A DNA stretch of 64,000 nucleotides from DATEHG01 sp035279705 (GTDB lineage Bacteria > Gemmatimonadota > Gemmatimonadetes > Gemmatimonadales > GWC2-71-9): positions 1-64,000 of the forward strand of contig DATEHG010000111.1 in NCBI GenBank assembly GCA_035279705.1, read 5' to 3'. The position numbers were made by a program, and so were the translations under genes. Shown piece by piece: positions 55,951-64,000 of the stretch (within the stretch, counting starts at the first letter, position 1; the number at the start of each line of letters is the position of its first letter). Under the pieces are notes generated by a model. It had not been told where the DNA came from and did not search any database. It saw only the letters and a program-made list of their open reading frames with translations.

Positions 55951-57449
55951 GAACGCATCCCTTCCGCCCGTGCGGCGCGGAGCCAGTTGCCTGAGGATGC
56001 CGGGCTCCCGTCCTCCGGAACCACCGCGCGGCGGGACTGGCGCGCTTCCTCTTCCGCGAGGGCCACCGCAATGGCCAGGTCGAGTGCCCCGGAAGGATCG
56101 GCAGAGTGGGCCATGAGATCGGGACGCCGATCGAGCAGCTGGCTGTCGATGGCGCCGTTGAGGAAATCGGGGTCCTGCATCAGGCGGATGTGAAACAGCT
56201 GGTTCGTGGCGACACCCACCACCACCAGTTCTTCGAGCGCCCGGCGCATCCGCACGATGGCGTCGTGCCGGTTCCGGCCCCAGACGATGATCTTGCCCAG
56301 GAGCGAGTCGTAGAACAGGGTGACATCATTGCCGGTCTCGAACCCGCCGTCCCAGCGCACTCCGGGCCCCGAGGGGGGCCGCAGCAGATCGAGATGGCCC
56401 GTCGCCGGGAGGAATCCGTTCGCCGCGTCCTCGCTGGTGATCCGGCACTCGATCGCCCAGCCCCGCGGCACGAGCGGGCCCGCCGGTACCCGCATCGGCT
56501 GCCCCGACGCGATGCGCAGCTGCTCGCGGACCAGGTCGACGCCGTAGACCAGCTCAGTCACCGGGTGCTCGACCTGGATCCGGGTGTTCATCTCCAGGAA
56601 ATAGAAGGAGCCATCGGCGGCCAGCAGGAATTCGCAGGTCCCGGCGCCGCGATAGTCTACCGCCGCCGCCGCGGCCACCGCCGCCTGCCCCATTGCCTCG
56701 CGCAGTGCGGCATTCACCGCGACGGAGGGGGCTTCCTCGACCAGCTTCTGGTGGCGGCGCTGGATCGAGCACTCCCGCTCACCGAGGTGCACGGTGCGGG
56801 TGGCGTCCGCCAGCACCTGGATTTCGACGTGGCGGGGCCGCTCGACGTACTTCTCGAGATAGACGGCCGCATCCCCGAACGCCTTGAGCGCCTCAGACGC
56901 GGCGAGTTCGAGGGCGGGCTTGAGATCGCCCGGTTCGCGCACCACCCGCATTCCCTTGCCGCCGCCGCCCGCCGCAGCTTTGACCAGCACGGGAAAACCG
57001 ATTTCCGCCGCGGCGCGGGCCGCGGCGGCCGCATCGGTAATCGGCACCGTGAGGCCCGGGACGATCGGGACGCCCGCCGCGGCCATCCGACGCCGAGCCT
57101 CCGTCTTGTCGCCCATCGCGTGAATGGCCTCGGCGCTCGGACCGACGAAGATCAACCCCGCGTCCGTTACCGCCCTGGCGAAGTGCGCCCGCTCGGCGAG
57201 AAATCCATATCCCGGATGAATGGCGTCGGCACCGCTCTGGCGCGCCGCTTCGAGGAGCCGGGCCACGTTGAGATAGCTCTCGGCGGGTGGGGAGGCGCCG
57301 ATCGGCACCGCCAGGTCGGCGGACCGGACATGGGGACTGAGCCGGTCCGCCTCGGAATAGACCGCCACTGCCTCGAGGGCTTCCTCGTGGCAGGCGCGAA
57401 TGATCCGGAGCGCAATCTCGCCCCGGTTGGCTACGAGCACCCGCTTCAT
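55947..57449 (-). CDS. acyl-CoA carboxylase biotin carboxylase subunit
   Basis: ATP-grasp enzyme that carboxylates biotin. 500 residues, about 50 longer than AccC, with a C-terminal extension ending before a separate carrier. KRVLVANRGEIALRIIRACHE, HPGYGFLAE, KAAAGGGGKGMRVV, ECSIQRRHQKLVEEAP and FLEMNTRIQVEHPVTE are present. With the carboxyltransferase at 58515 and the carrier at 54197 it likely forms a propionyl-, methylcrotonyl- or acetyl-CoA carboxylase; substrate not determined. Confidence 0.93.
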   Translation of the reverse strand: MKRVLVANRGEIALRIIRACHEEALEAVAVYSEADRLSPHVRSADLAVPIGASPPAESYLNVARLLEAARQSGADAIHPGYGFLAERAHFARAVTDAGLIFVGPSAEAIHAMGDKTEARRRMAAAGVPIVPGLTVPITDAAAAARAAAEIGFPVLVKAAAGGGGKGMRVVREPGDLKPALELAASEALKAFGDAAVYLEKYVERPRHVEIQVLADATRTVHLGERECSIQRRHQKLVEEAPSVAVNAALREAMGQAAVAAAAAVDYRGAGTCEFLLAADGSFYFLEMNTRIQVEHPVTELVYGVDLVREQLRIASGQPMRVPAGPLVPRGWAIECRITSEDAANGFLPATGHLDLLRPPSGPGVRWDGGFETGNDVTLFYDSLLGKIIVWGRNRHDAIVRMRRALEELVVVGVATNQLFHIRLMQDPDFLNGAIDSQLLDRRPDLMAHSADPSGALDLAIAVALAEEEARQSRRAVVPEDGSPASSGNWLRAARAEGMRS

Positions 57450-57477
57450 CGCTGATTACTGGGAAAGAACGGGAAGG

Positions 57478-58482
57478 TCAGTGGCCGCAGGGAGCGCCGG
57501 TGCCGTCCACCGCTGCAAGCGTGCCGGCACAGAGGGCAGGATTGCGCCGCGCCGCCGCGCGATAGACATCGAGGACTGCCCCGACCCAGGTGGCGCCGCC
57601 ATCGTGCTCCACGGTAAGCAGGTCGGAAACTGTCAGGGCCTCGGCGAGGCGATCCGGCGCGGTGTTGCTGGCGACGCGGACCAGGCGCCACGGCGTGAGC
57701 GTTGCCGTGCCCGCGAGAGAGTCATCCGCTCCCGGCGTGAGGCAGAGCGCCCGGTGCGCAGAGGCAGAGGTGAGGGCCACGGAGAGCGGCTGCGCGGTGT
57801 CGGACTCGAGCATCTTCGCGACCCGGCTCCGGTAGCTCCGGTCGACCGCATAGAGGTCGGGGCGCACCAGCAGCAGGTCCTGGCGACGGTCTCCCACCAC
57901 GACCGTGTACCAGGCGGCCACCGCCTCGAGATCGCTGCCGGTCACGATGATCGCGTGCGCGGGACAGGAGCGGACCAGGTTACGGCCCAACTCGAGCACG
58001 AATGGCGGCAGGGCCGGCACGTCCAGCGCCCCGCGCCCCTGGGGAACGATCCAGCCTGCCTCTTCGATCGGGCTGATGGCTCGATCCATCTCGACCATGC
58101 CGCGCACGACCCGGGCGGTGTCGAACCCGAGACGGATGGCCTGTTCGAAGGCGGTCGCTGCGAAATCGAGGTAGATGGCGGCGTCTGGATCGCCGAGATG
58201 ACCTTCGTGGTGCCAGGCACGGCCGTCCAGCAGATAGAAGCGTCCCAACTCGAACCACGCCCGCCCATCATCCGGGGCCGTCGCGAGGTAGCGGCCCAGC
58301 ATCTCGGTGGCCTGCCCCCTTGCGCCCTGACGTTCCATGGCCACGGCACGAGTGGCCACCGTGGGATCGATGGCGCCCTGTGCCATGAGTGACGTCAGCG
58401 GGGCTGCCAGCGCGAACAGCGCGACACTCCAGACTTGGCGGCTGGGATTTCGGGAAGGGCGAGCGGGGGTATCCTGCGGCAC
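57478..58482 (-). CDS. exported TPR-like protein of unknown function
   Basis: 334 residues. A hydrophobic signal-like segment (about 18-34, ending MAQG) follows a basic N-terminus. Residues 40-130 contain one or two TPR-like helical pairs (ATEMLGRYLATAPDDGRAWFELGRFYLLDG). The C-terminal 200 residues resemble nothing I recognise and include ADLYAVDRSYRSR-like and CLTPGADDSL segments with a few Cys. It sits between the carboxyltransferase and biotin carboxylase genes with 28-32 bp gaps, so it is probably co-transcribed. Confidence 0.65.
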   Translation of the reverse strand: MPQDTPARPSRNPSRQVWSVALFALAAPLTSLMAQGAIDPTVATRAVAMERQGARGQATEMLGRYLATAPDDGRAWFELGRFYLLDGRAWHHEGHLGDPDAAIYLDFAATAFEQAIRLGFDTARVVRGMVEMDRAISPIEEAGWIVPQGRGALDVPALPPFVLELGRNLVRSCPAHAIIVTGSDLEAVAAWYTVVVGDRRQDLLLVRPDLYAVDRSYRSRVAKMLESDTAQPLSVALTSASAHRALCLTPGADDSLAGTATLTPWRLVRVASNTAPDRLAEALTVSDLLTVEHDGGATWVGAVLDVYRAAARRNPALCAGTLAAVDGTGAPCGH

Positions 58483-58514
58483 GCTCGAAACTTAGGCCTC
58501 GGTACGCCAGTCCG

Positions 58515-60068
58515 CTAGAGGGGAAGATTCCCGTGCTTCCGGGAGGGGTTGCGCTCCCGCTTGGTGGCCAGGGTGCGGAGGCCGTCGATCAGCCGGGGAC
58601 GGGTATCCCTGGGGTCGATGACGTCGTCCACGAACCCGCGCGCGGCCGCGATGTACGGGCTGGCAAACCGGCTGGTATACTCGGCGATCAACCGGGCCTC
58701 CTCTGCCGCCGGGTCCGGCGCCTTGGCGATCTGGTCCTTGAACAGGATCTCAACGGCACCCTTCGGCCCCATCACCGCGACCTCGGCGGTGGGCCACGCG
58801 AGGTTCATGTCACCCCGGACGTGCTTGCTGCTCATCACGTCGTAAGCCCCGCCATAGGCCTTGCGGGTGATGACCGTGAGCTTGGGAACCGTCGCCTCGC
58901 AGTAGGCGTACAGCAGTTTGGCCCCGTGCTTGATGATGCCGCCGTGCTCCTGGGTAACGCCGGGCAGGAACCCCGGCACGTCGACGAAGGTGACAATGGG
59001 GATGTTGAAGCAGTCACAGAACCGGATGAACCGCGCCGCCTTGAGCGAGGCCGCGATATCGAGGACGCCAGCCAGCACCGCAGGCTGATTGGCAACGATC
59101 CCGACCGAACGGCCTCCCAGGCGGGCAAAGCCGACGATGATGTTGCCGGCGTATTCAGGCTGAACTTCGAGAAACGCGCCGTCATCCACGATCCGGCGCA
59201 GCACCTCGTGCATGTCATACGGCTTGGCCGCGCCGTCGGGCAGGACATCGAGCAGTGATTCGTCCCGCCGGTCCGCCGGATCGCTGGTCGGACGGAGCGG
59301 CGGCTCGTCCAGATTGTTGGACGGGAGATAGCTCATCAACTCGCGCAGCGCCGCCAGCGATTCCGGCTCCGACGGGTGCACGAAGTGGGCAACTCCCGAG
59401 ACGCCGCCGTGCGTGTCCGCCCCGCCCAGCTGATCGCTGCTCACCTCTTCGTGGGTGACCGTCTTCACCACGTTCGGGCCGGTCACGAACATGTAGCTCA
59501 CCCCGCGCACCATGAAGATGAAATCGGTGATGGCGGGGCTGTACACTGCGCCGCCTGCGCAGGGCCCGAGAATGGCGGAGATCTGCGGCACCACTCCGCT
59601 CGCCAGCGTGTTGCGGAGAAAGACATCCGCATAGCCGCCGAGGGAGGCCACGCCCTCCTGGATCCTGGCCCCTCCCGAGTCGTTGAGCCCGATGACCGGC
59701 GCCCCATTGCGCACCGCCAGGTCCATGATCTTGCAGATCTTGGCGGCGTGGGTTTCGGAGAGCGAACCGCCGAACACGGTAAAGTCCTGCGAGAAGACGT
59801 ATACCAGGCGGCCATCGATCCGGCCGTGGCCGGTGACCACCCCGTCACCGGGATACTGCTGCTCCGCCAGACCGAATTCGGTGGCGCGGTGGGTCACGAA
59901 GCGGTCGAACTCGACGAAACTTCCTTCGTCGAGCAGCAGGTCGAGGCGTTCGCGGGCAGTGAGCTTTCCCTTTTTGTGCTGGGCCGCCACGCGGGCAGGG
60001 CCACCCCCCTGCTCCGCCTGGGCCTGCCGGTGGTGCAGTTCGTCGAGTCGGTCGCGTGATTGGGTCAT
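58515..60068 (-). CDS. acyl-CoA carboxylase carboxyltransferase subunit
   Basis: 517 residues, the fused-type carboxyltransferase (PccB/MmdA family) that moves carboxyl from biotin to an acyl-CoA. GGSLSETHAAKICKIMDLA, LNDSGGARIQEGVASLGGYA, ILGPCAGGAVYSPAITDF and the second-half FVDVPGFLPGVTQEHGGIIKHGAK are hallmarks. Closest in pattern to propionyl-CoA carboxylase beta; a sodium pump is less likely since no membrane decarboxylase subunit is near. First gene of the carboxylase cluster. Confidence 0.94.
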   Translation of the reverse strand: MTQSRDRLDELHHRQAQAEQGGGPARVAAQHKKGKLTARERLDLLLDEGSFVEFDRFVTHRATEFGLAEQQYPGDGVVTGHGRIDGRLVYVFSQDFTVFGGSLSETHAAKICKIMDLAVRNGAPVIGLNDSGGARIQEGVASLGGYADVFLRNTLASGVVPQISAILGPCAGGAVYSPAITDFIFMVRGVSYMFVTGPNVVKTVTHEEVSSDQLGGADTHGGVSGVAHFVHPSEPESLAALRELMSYLPSNNLDEPPLRPTSDPADRRDESLLDVLPDGAAKPYDMHEVLRRIVDDGAFLEVQPEYAGNIIVGFARLGGRSVGIVANQPAVLAGVLDIAASLKAARFIRFCDCFNIPIVTFVDVPGFLPGVTQEHGGIIKHGAKLLYAYCEATVPKLTVITRKAYGGAYDVMSSKHVRGDMNLAWPTAEVAVMGPKGAVEILFKDQIAKAPDPAAEEARLIAEYTSRFASPYIAAARGFVDDVIDPRDTRPRLIDGLRTLATKRERNPSRKHGNLPL

Positions 60069-60100
60069 GGCTGCGGAAGATAGAGCGAGACGGCGAGTTG

Positions 60101-60206
60101 GCTAGACGGCTAGACGGCTAGACGGCTAGACGAAAAAAGAAACGGTGACGGGAATTCAACCCCGCCACCGTTCCGACTGTCCGTCTGCCCGTCTGCCCGT
60201 CTTCTA
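60101..60206. repeat. inverted octamer arrays flanking the rpsA terminator
   Basis: Left arm: four perfect GCTAGACG units (60101-60132). Right arm: CCGTCTGC, CCGTCTGC, CCGTCTTC (60181-60204), ending at the rpsA stop; read on the minus strand these are GCAGACGG, the unit found after ptsN. The two arms can pair (GACGG with CCGTC) around the terminator hairpin. Confidence 0.95.
60133..60172 (-). terminator. intrinsic terminator of rpsA
   Basis: AACGGTG (60141-60147) pairs with CACCGTT (60166-60172), then CGGG with CCCG around AATTCAA plus one base, and the minus strand continues TTTCTTTTTT. Confidence 0.85.
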
Positions 60207-61901
60207 CTCGTCGTCGGCCGGACTCTCGTCGTACACTACGCGGGTCGGCGGAATGATCGGCTCGTCGGGATACGCGACGACCGCCAGCACGATCCGGTGA
60301 TGAATCGGGTCGACCTCGAGCACCTTCATGTCGACGACCTGGCCTTCCTTCACCGCATCACCGGGGTTCTCGATGTCGGGCACCCCGAGCTGCGACATCG
60401 GCACGAAGCCCTCGATGTCGTTGTTGAGGTCCACGACCACGCCCTTGTCCATCAGCCGGGAAACGCGGCCGCGCATCTCGGTGCCGACCGGGTAGGTCTC
60501 GCCGATCTTGAGCCACGGATCCTCTTCGGCCTGCTTGAGGCCGAGGGAGATCCGCTTGTTGTCCCCGTCGATGTTGAGAATGACGACCGTGACGGTATCG
60601 CCCTTCTTCACCACCTCGGAGGGGTGCTGCACCCGCTTGGTCCAGCTCATGTCGGAGATGTGGATCAGGCCGTCGATGCCGGGCTCGATTTCCACGAAGG
60701 CGCCGAAGCTGGTGAGGTTGCGCACCTTGCCGGTGATGCGGGTGCCCACCGGGTACTTGATGGGCAGCGCCGTCCAGGGATCCTGCTCGGTCTGCTTCAT
60801 GCCGAGCGAGATCTTCTCTTCCTTCTCGTCGACCTTGAGGACCACCGCGTCGATGGTCTCGCCGATGGAGACGATCTTCGAGGGGTGCCGGACGTTGCGG
60901 GTCCAGCTCATCTCGGAGATGTGCACCAGGCCTTCGATGCCGGGCTCGAGCTCGACGAAGGCGCCGTAGTTGGTGATCGACACCACCTTGCCCTGCACCC
61001 GGGTGCCGATCGGATAGCGCTCGGCCACATTCTGCCACGGGTAGGCCTGCAGCTGCTTCATGCCCAGGCTGATCCGCTCCCGCTGCCAGTCGATGTCCAG
61101 GATCTTGACTTCGACTTCCTTGCCGATGGCCACGACTTCGCTCGGGTGGGACACCCGGCCGTACGACATGTCGGTGATGTGCAGCAGGCCGTCCACCCCG
61201 CCCAGGTCGATGAACGCCCCGAAGTCGGTGATGTTCTTGACCACACCCTTCCGGACCTGCGCCACGGCCAGCTCCTTCATCAGGAACTCGCGCTTGTGGG
61301 CCCGCTCGTTCTCGAGGATGACCCGGCGGCTGACCACGATGTTGCGGCGCCGCTTGTTCAGCTTGATGATCTTGAACTCGAAGCTCTGGCCCAGCAGGTC
61401 GTCGATGTTGGGCACCCGCCGCAGCGCGATCTGGCTGCCGGGGAGGAACGCGTCGACGCCCATCAGGTTCACCACCACACCGCCCTTGATCTTCTTGGTC
61501 AGGGTGCCCTGCACCGGCTGGTCGCTCTCGTGCGCCACCCGGATCTTTTCCCAGACCCGCATGAAGTCGGCCTTCTTCTTGGAGAGCACGACCGCGCCCT
61601 CCTGGTCCTCGAGATGCTCGAGGAAGACCTCGACCTCATCGCCCGCCACGGGCATTTCCTTGAACTCGTCCAGCGGAACCGACCCCTCGGACTTGAAGCC
61701 CACGTCCAGGATGACGGCGTTATCGGTGATCCGGAGAACCTTGGAACGGACGATCTCGCCCTCGACGATCGAGGCCATGGTGCCCTCGTACATCGAGAGC
61801 ATCTGCTCGTACTCGGCCTCGGAGTAATCCTCGTCGTACAGGTCGGCCCGGACCTTGAGGCCAGTGGGAGAGACGATAGTGCCGGTGGAAGTATCGGACA
61901 T
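60204..61901 (-). CDS. rpsA: 30S ribosomal protein S1
   Basis: 565 residues with six successive S1 RNA-binding repeats (for example GVVVNLMGVDAFLPGSQI, DFGAFIDLGGVDGLLHITDMS, NYGAFVELEPGIEGLVHISEMSW, SFGAFVEIEPGIDGLIHISDMSW). The N-terminal acidic segment (LYDEDYSEAEYEQML) is where the ribosome-docking element normally lies. About 240 bp upstream without a gene separate it from the FadL-like gene. That stretch has a TATATT but no convincing -35. Confidence 0.96.
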   Translation of the reverse strand: MSDTSTGTIVSPTGLKVRADLYDEDYSEAEYEQMLSMYEGTMASIVEGEIVRSKVLRITDNAVILDVGFKSEGSVPLDEFKEMPVAGDEVEVFLEHLEDQEGAVVLSKKKADFMRVWEKIRVAHESDQPVQGTLTKKIKGGVVVNLMGVDAFLPGSQIALRRVPNIDDLLGQSFEFKIIKLNKRRRNIVVSRRVILENERAHKREFLMKELAVAQVRKGVVKNITDFGAFIDLGGVDGLLHITDMSYGRVSHPSEVVAIGKEVEVKILDIDWQRERISLGMKQLQAYPWQNVAERYPIGTRVQGKVVSITNYGAFVELEPGIEGLVHISEMSWTRNVRHPSKIVSIGETIDAVVLKVDEKEEKISLGMKQTEQDPWTALPIKYPVGTRITGKVRNLTSFGAFVEIEPGIDGLIHISDMSWTKRVQHPSEVVKKGDTVTVVILNIDGDNKRISLGLKQAEEDPWLKIGETYPVGTEMRGRVSRLMDKGVVVDLNNDIEGFVPMSQLGVPDIENPGDAVKEGQVVDMKVLEVDPIHHRIVLAVVAYPDEPIIPPTRVVYDESPADDE

Positions 61902-62100
61902 GCGGAGGGAACATCCTTCCTGATCTGCCGCCCCGGGGTGGCGCGGGTTGAGGGTTGAATCCCCTGCTCCGGCGGAATTGCCGGGGTGGGGAGCCGCGCA
62001 ATATAGGGTTGGGACATTCCTTTAGGTAGGGGTTGGGGAACGGGGACCGGGAGACAGGGGACGGCAGAGGGGGCAGCGCAGTCATTGCCGTGCATACCCT

Positions 62101-62125
62101 CGACTCGCGACTCGCGACTCGCGAC
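62101..62125. repeat. CGACTCG heptamer array downstream of the FadL-like gene
   Basis: Three perfect CGACTCG units plus CGAC, 17 bp beyond the stop of the FadL-like gene. The unit contains a TCGCGA palindrome across junctions. Confidence 0.9.
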
Positions 62126-62141
62126 CTAACTCAAATCGCCG

Positions 62142-63530
62142 TCAAAACTTGTACGACACCGCGTACATGAAAGTGAAGGTGCTGACCTTGAGGCGGGTGA
62201 CCTGCGTCCGGCCGCCCAGCGAGGTGCCGAGCTGCCGATCTTCGGTGATCCCGAACGAGCCGGCGGCACCCAGGGAGCCGGACAGGTGGTTCCCGGTGAA
62301 CGAAATGCCGAACGACCCCCCATAGAGATCAAGGCTGCGGAAGATCGAAGTAGCCGAGCTGTCCACCGGCGATCCGTCGGTGAAGAAGCCGGCGTGCAGG
62401 CGGATGCCCCTCGCAATCAGGTAGTTGCCACCGACAGCCACATTCACCACCGACTTGGCGGCCTCGGAAATCGTGGTGAACGGGATCGAGTCCACCGTCG
62501 GCGTTCCTGTGGCATCGGTCGTGATCCTGGTGGCCAGCACATCGCTCTTGAGCAGGTCATAGGACTTGGTGCTGCCGTGGTAGCGCACATCTCCCTCGAG
62601 CTGAAACCGGCCGAGATCGATCGACACCCCGCCGACCAACCGGACCGGAATCTTGTATTCGAAACGGGCCTCGGCATCCCGGAAGGCGATGTCAGTCGAC
62701 CCGTTGGTCGAGAATCCCGTCAGCGAGTACAGCACCTTGGCGCTGCCGCCAGTCCTGGCCCCGGGCGACACCACGAGGGCACCGATCCGGACCTTGCTGC
62801 CGACATCGAACTGGGCCCCGGCACTGAACAGCAGCTGCTGCGCCGAAGCATCCAGGCTGACGCTGCGGATCGCGGTCGTGTCCGCGGCGGCCGAGTAGAG
62901 GCGGTCCGTGATTCCCTGGCTCTGCAGCATCGAGGTGAGGGCATAACTGACACCGGCGCCGACCCGGATGCGGTCGCTCACCTTGAAGCCCGCATCCACG
63001 CCGGGGGTGATCACGGTGAAGTTGGAGGAGCTGCTGTAGCCGAAGGTTTCGCTGCTGCCTCCGGAGCTGAAGCTCAGGCTGCCATCGAGCAGCCCCGGCG
63101 TCCACGACACCGATTTGGTATAGCCGAACCCCAGTCGCCAGCGGTTCGAGTGAATGATCGGCGCGCCGATCACGGCACCGAAATAGGTGCCGACGGGGCT
63201 GAATCGGGTCGACCCCTTGGCGGTCCCCACGCCCTCCAGGGTCACCTTGTTGAGTTCATAGGCATTGGAACTGGCGTTCAGGCCGCTCTTTTCGCTGAGT
63301 ACCAGGCCGGCCGGGTTGTACCAGGGCGAGCCGGCATCGCCGGTCCGGGCCACGTAGGCGCCGGACTCGAGCCCTTCGACCTGGCCGATGGGAATACGGT
63401 CGTAGTTGGGAAGTGTGCCGCTGGCGGGAAAGATGACCGCAGGAGCCTGGGCCTGAGACGCAGAGGTCAGCGCGAGGAGCAGAGCGGTTACCAGACCTGC
63501 AGGCCGGCGATGGATCGAAGGTGAGGTCAT
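62142..63530 (-). CDS. FadL/OMPP1-type outer-membrane transport protein
   Basis: 462 residues. A signal peptide (about 1-28, ending SQAQA) is followed by a probable 14-strand barrel ending in Phe (YAVSYKF), the outer-membrane signature. The early motif YVARTGDAGSPWYNPAGLVLSEKSG, with NPAG, is the FadL/TodX hallmark. Family members import long-chain fatty acids or hydrophobic compounds; the substrate here is unknown. Inserted between cmk and rpsA, which are usually adjacent. Confidence 0.88.
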   Translation of the reverse strand: MTSPSIHRRPAGLVTALLLALTSASQAQAPAVIFPASGTLPNYDRIPIGQVEGLESGAYVARTGDAGSPWYNPAGLVLSEKSGLNASSNAYELNKVTLEGVGTAKGSTRFSPVGTYFGAVIGAPIIHSNRWRLGFGYTKSVSWTPGLLDGSLSFSSGGSSETFGYSSSSNFTVITPGVDAGFKVSDRIRVGAGVSYALTSMLQSQGITDRLYSAAADTTAIRSVSLDASAQQLLFSAGAQFDVGSKVRIGALVVSPGARTGGSAKVLYSLTGFSTNGSTDIAFRDAEARFEYKIPVRLVGGVSIDLGRFQLEGDVRYHGSTKSYDLLKSDVLATRITTDATGTPTVDSIPFTTISEAAKSVVNVAVGGNYLIARGIRLHAGFFTDGSPVDSSATSIFRSLDLYGGSFGISFTGNHLSGSLGAAGSFGITEDRQLGTSLGGRTQVTRLKVSTFTFMYAVSYKF

Positions 63531-63611
63531 GACTCACGCTCCCGGGTAGCCGATGCGTGCAGAAGACTCCGCCAGCTTACGCCCCGGCAGCTTCCACAGC
63601 AAGGCAGCCGT

Positions 63612-64000
63612 TCAGCGGCCGAGTCCCAGCGACCTGCCGCGCTTGACGATCCAGGCGACCTGCTCCTGAAAAGTCAGGTCGGTGCCATCCAGCGGCAGGG
63701 CATCGGCTGCCATGGTGAGCGGCGCGACGGCGCGCTGGCTGTCGGCATCATCGCGCGCGGCGAGGCGGGCGGTCTCATCGGCAAGCCGTGCCGGGTCGAT
63801 CGCTTCGCCCCGCTGACCCAGGCGGCGCCGGGCCCGCGCCGCCGGCGAGGCCACCAGGAATACCTTGAGGGCCGCGTCGGGAAACACCACCGTGCCGATG
63901 TCGCGACCATCCACCACCGCGCCCGCGCCCGCGGCCGCCGTGGCCCGGAGCTGGGCATTGACCCAGTCGCGGAGCGCCGGAATCGCCGAGACGGCCGACA
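63612..64000 (-). CDS. cmk: cytidylate kinase, 5' end cut by window edge
   Basis: Phosphorylates CMP and dCMP. About 129 codons of the C-terminal part are visible, and the frame stays open to the window edge. SAIPALRDWVNAQLR and VVDGRDIGTVVFPDAALKVFLVASPAARARRR match the central Cmk block, and LDGTDLTFQEQVAWIV is the C-terminal helix. The P-loop lies outside the window. Confidence 0.92.
   Translation of the reverse strand, partial: SAVSAIPALRDWVNAQLRATAAAGAGAVVDGRDIGTVVFPDAALKVFLVASPAARARRRLGQRGEAIDPARLADETARLAARDDADSQRAVAPLTMAADALPLDGTDLTFQEQVAWIVKRGRSLGLGR

Noticed and set aside
58515..60068. Sodium-pumping decarboxylase alpha subunit
   Set aside because: The carboxyltransferase could belong to such a pump, but there is no membrane beta or gamma subunit and a biotin carboxylase is encoded in the same cluster.
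60297..61958. 553-codon open frame antisense to rpsA
   Set aside because: Same shadow effect; repeats in it simply mirror the six S1 repeats of rpsA.

Overview
The window is about 64 kb of dense, high-GC bacterial chromosome, with roughly 60 protein genes, one tmRNA, no rRNA or tRNA and no insertion sequence. An outer-membrane FadL-like barrel, RseP, a BamE/SmpA-like exported protein and an mreBCD-mrdA-rodA cluster indicate a diderm rod. The three-subunit PurSQL enzyme, an archaeal/eukaryotic-type prolyl-tRNA synthetase, DUF2911 and a lone Ser/Thr kinase fit Gemmatimonadota best. That assignment is inference, because there is no rRNA to test it. Gene starts commonly overlap the preceding stop as ATGA or GTGA.

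Layout. (1) 1-2911: trpF (cut by the edge), trpC and trpD on the minus strand, with lexA inserted on the plus strand between trpC and trpD. (2) 3009-19322: a 16-gene plus-strand train ending in a strong terminator. It holds truA, an HtrA protease, purB, purC, psd, pssA, purS, purQ, two small genes, purL, purF, ppdK, purE, purK and a DUF2911 gene, so purine synthesis is physically linked to phosphatidylethanolamine synthesis and PPDK. (3) 19385-21052: an ExoY/edema-factor-like nucleotidyl cyclase gene, a shared terminator, and ssrA (tmRNA) on the opposite strand. (4) 21261-24991: dus, larB and a GGDEF protein (minus), then ptsN (plus). (5) 25112-32772: folC, hisS, proS, lysA, guaA (minus) and a YkgJ-family gene (plus). 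(6) 32862-39331: mreB, mreC, mreD, mrdA, rodA and accD (minus). (7) 39543-44919: rpsO, pnp, an M16 peptidase, ald, dut (minus). (8) 45019-54122: a Ser/Thr kinase (plus), facing a ten-gene minus operon rplM, rpsI, rpsB, tsf, pyrH, frr, uppS, cdsA, dxr, rseP that joins translation, lipid II carrier, CDP-DAG and isoprenoid synthesis. (9) 54197-64000: cmk (cut by the edge), a FadL-like barrel, rpsA, and an acyl-CoA carboxylase cluster (carboxyltransferase, exported TPR protein, biotin carboxylase, RNA methyltransferase, biotin carrier).

Two things stand out. First, 19385-20632 encodes a free-standing cyclase with the catalytic signatures of Pseudomonas ExoY, a class otherwise known from effectors and toxins that act on eukaryotic cells. 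Second, short tandem arrays of 7-9 bp units recur between genes. They usually start in, or within a few bases of, the stop codon of the preceding gene, and several are arranged as inverted pairs around a terminator-like hairpin. The unit sequence differs between places, but two units (GTGAGAG and GCAGACGG) are each reused at distant loci.

Nothing here was checked by database search. Gene names rest on recognised motifs and sequence similarity recalled from the families.
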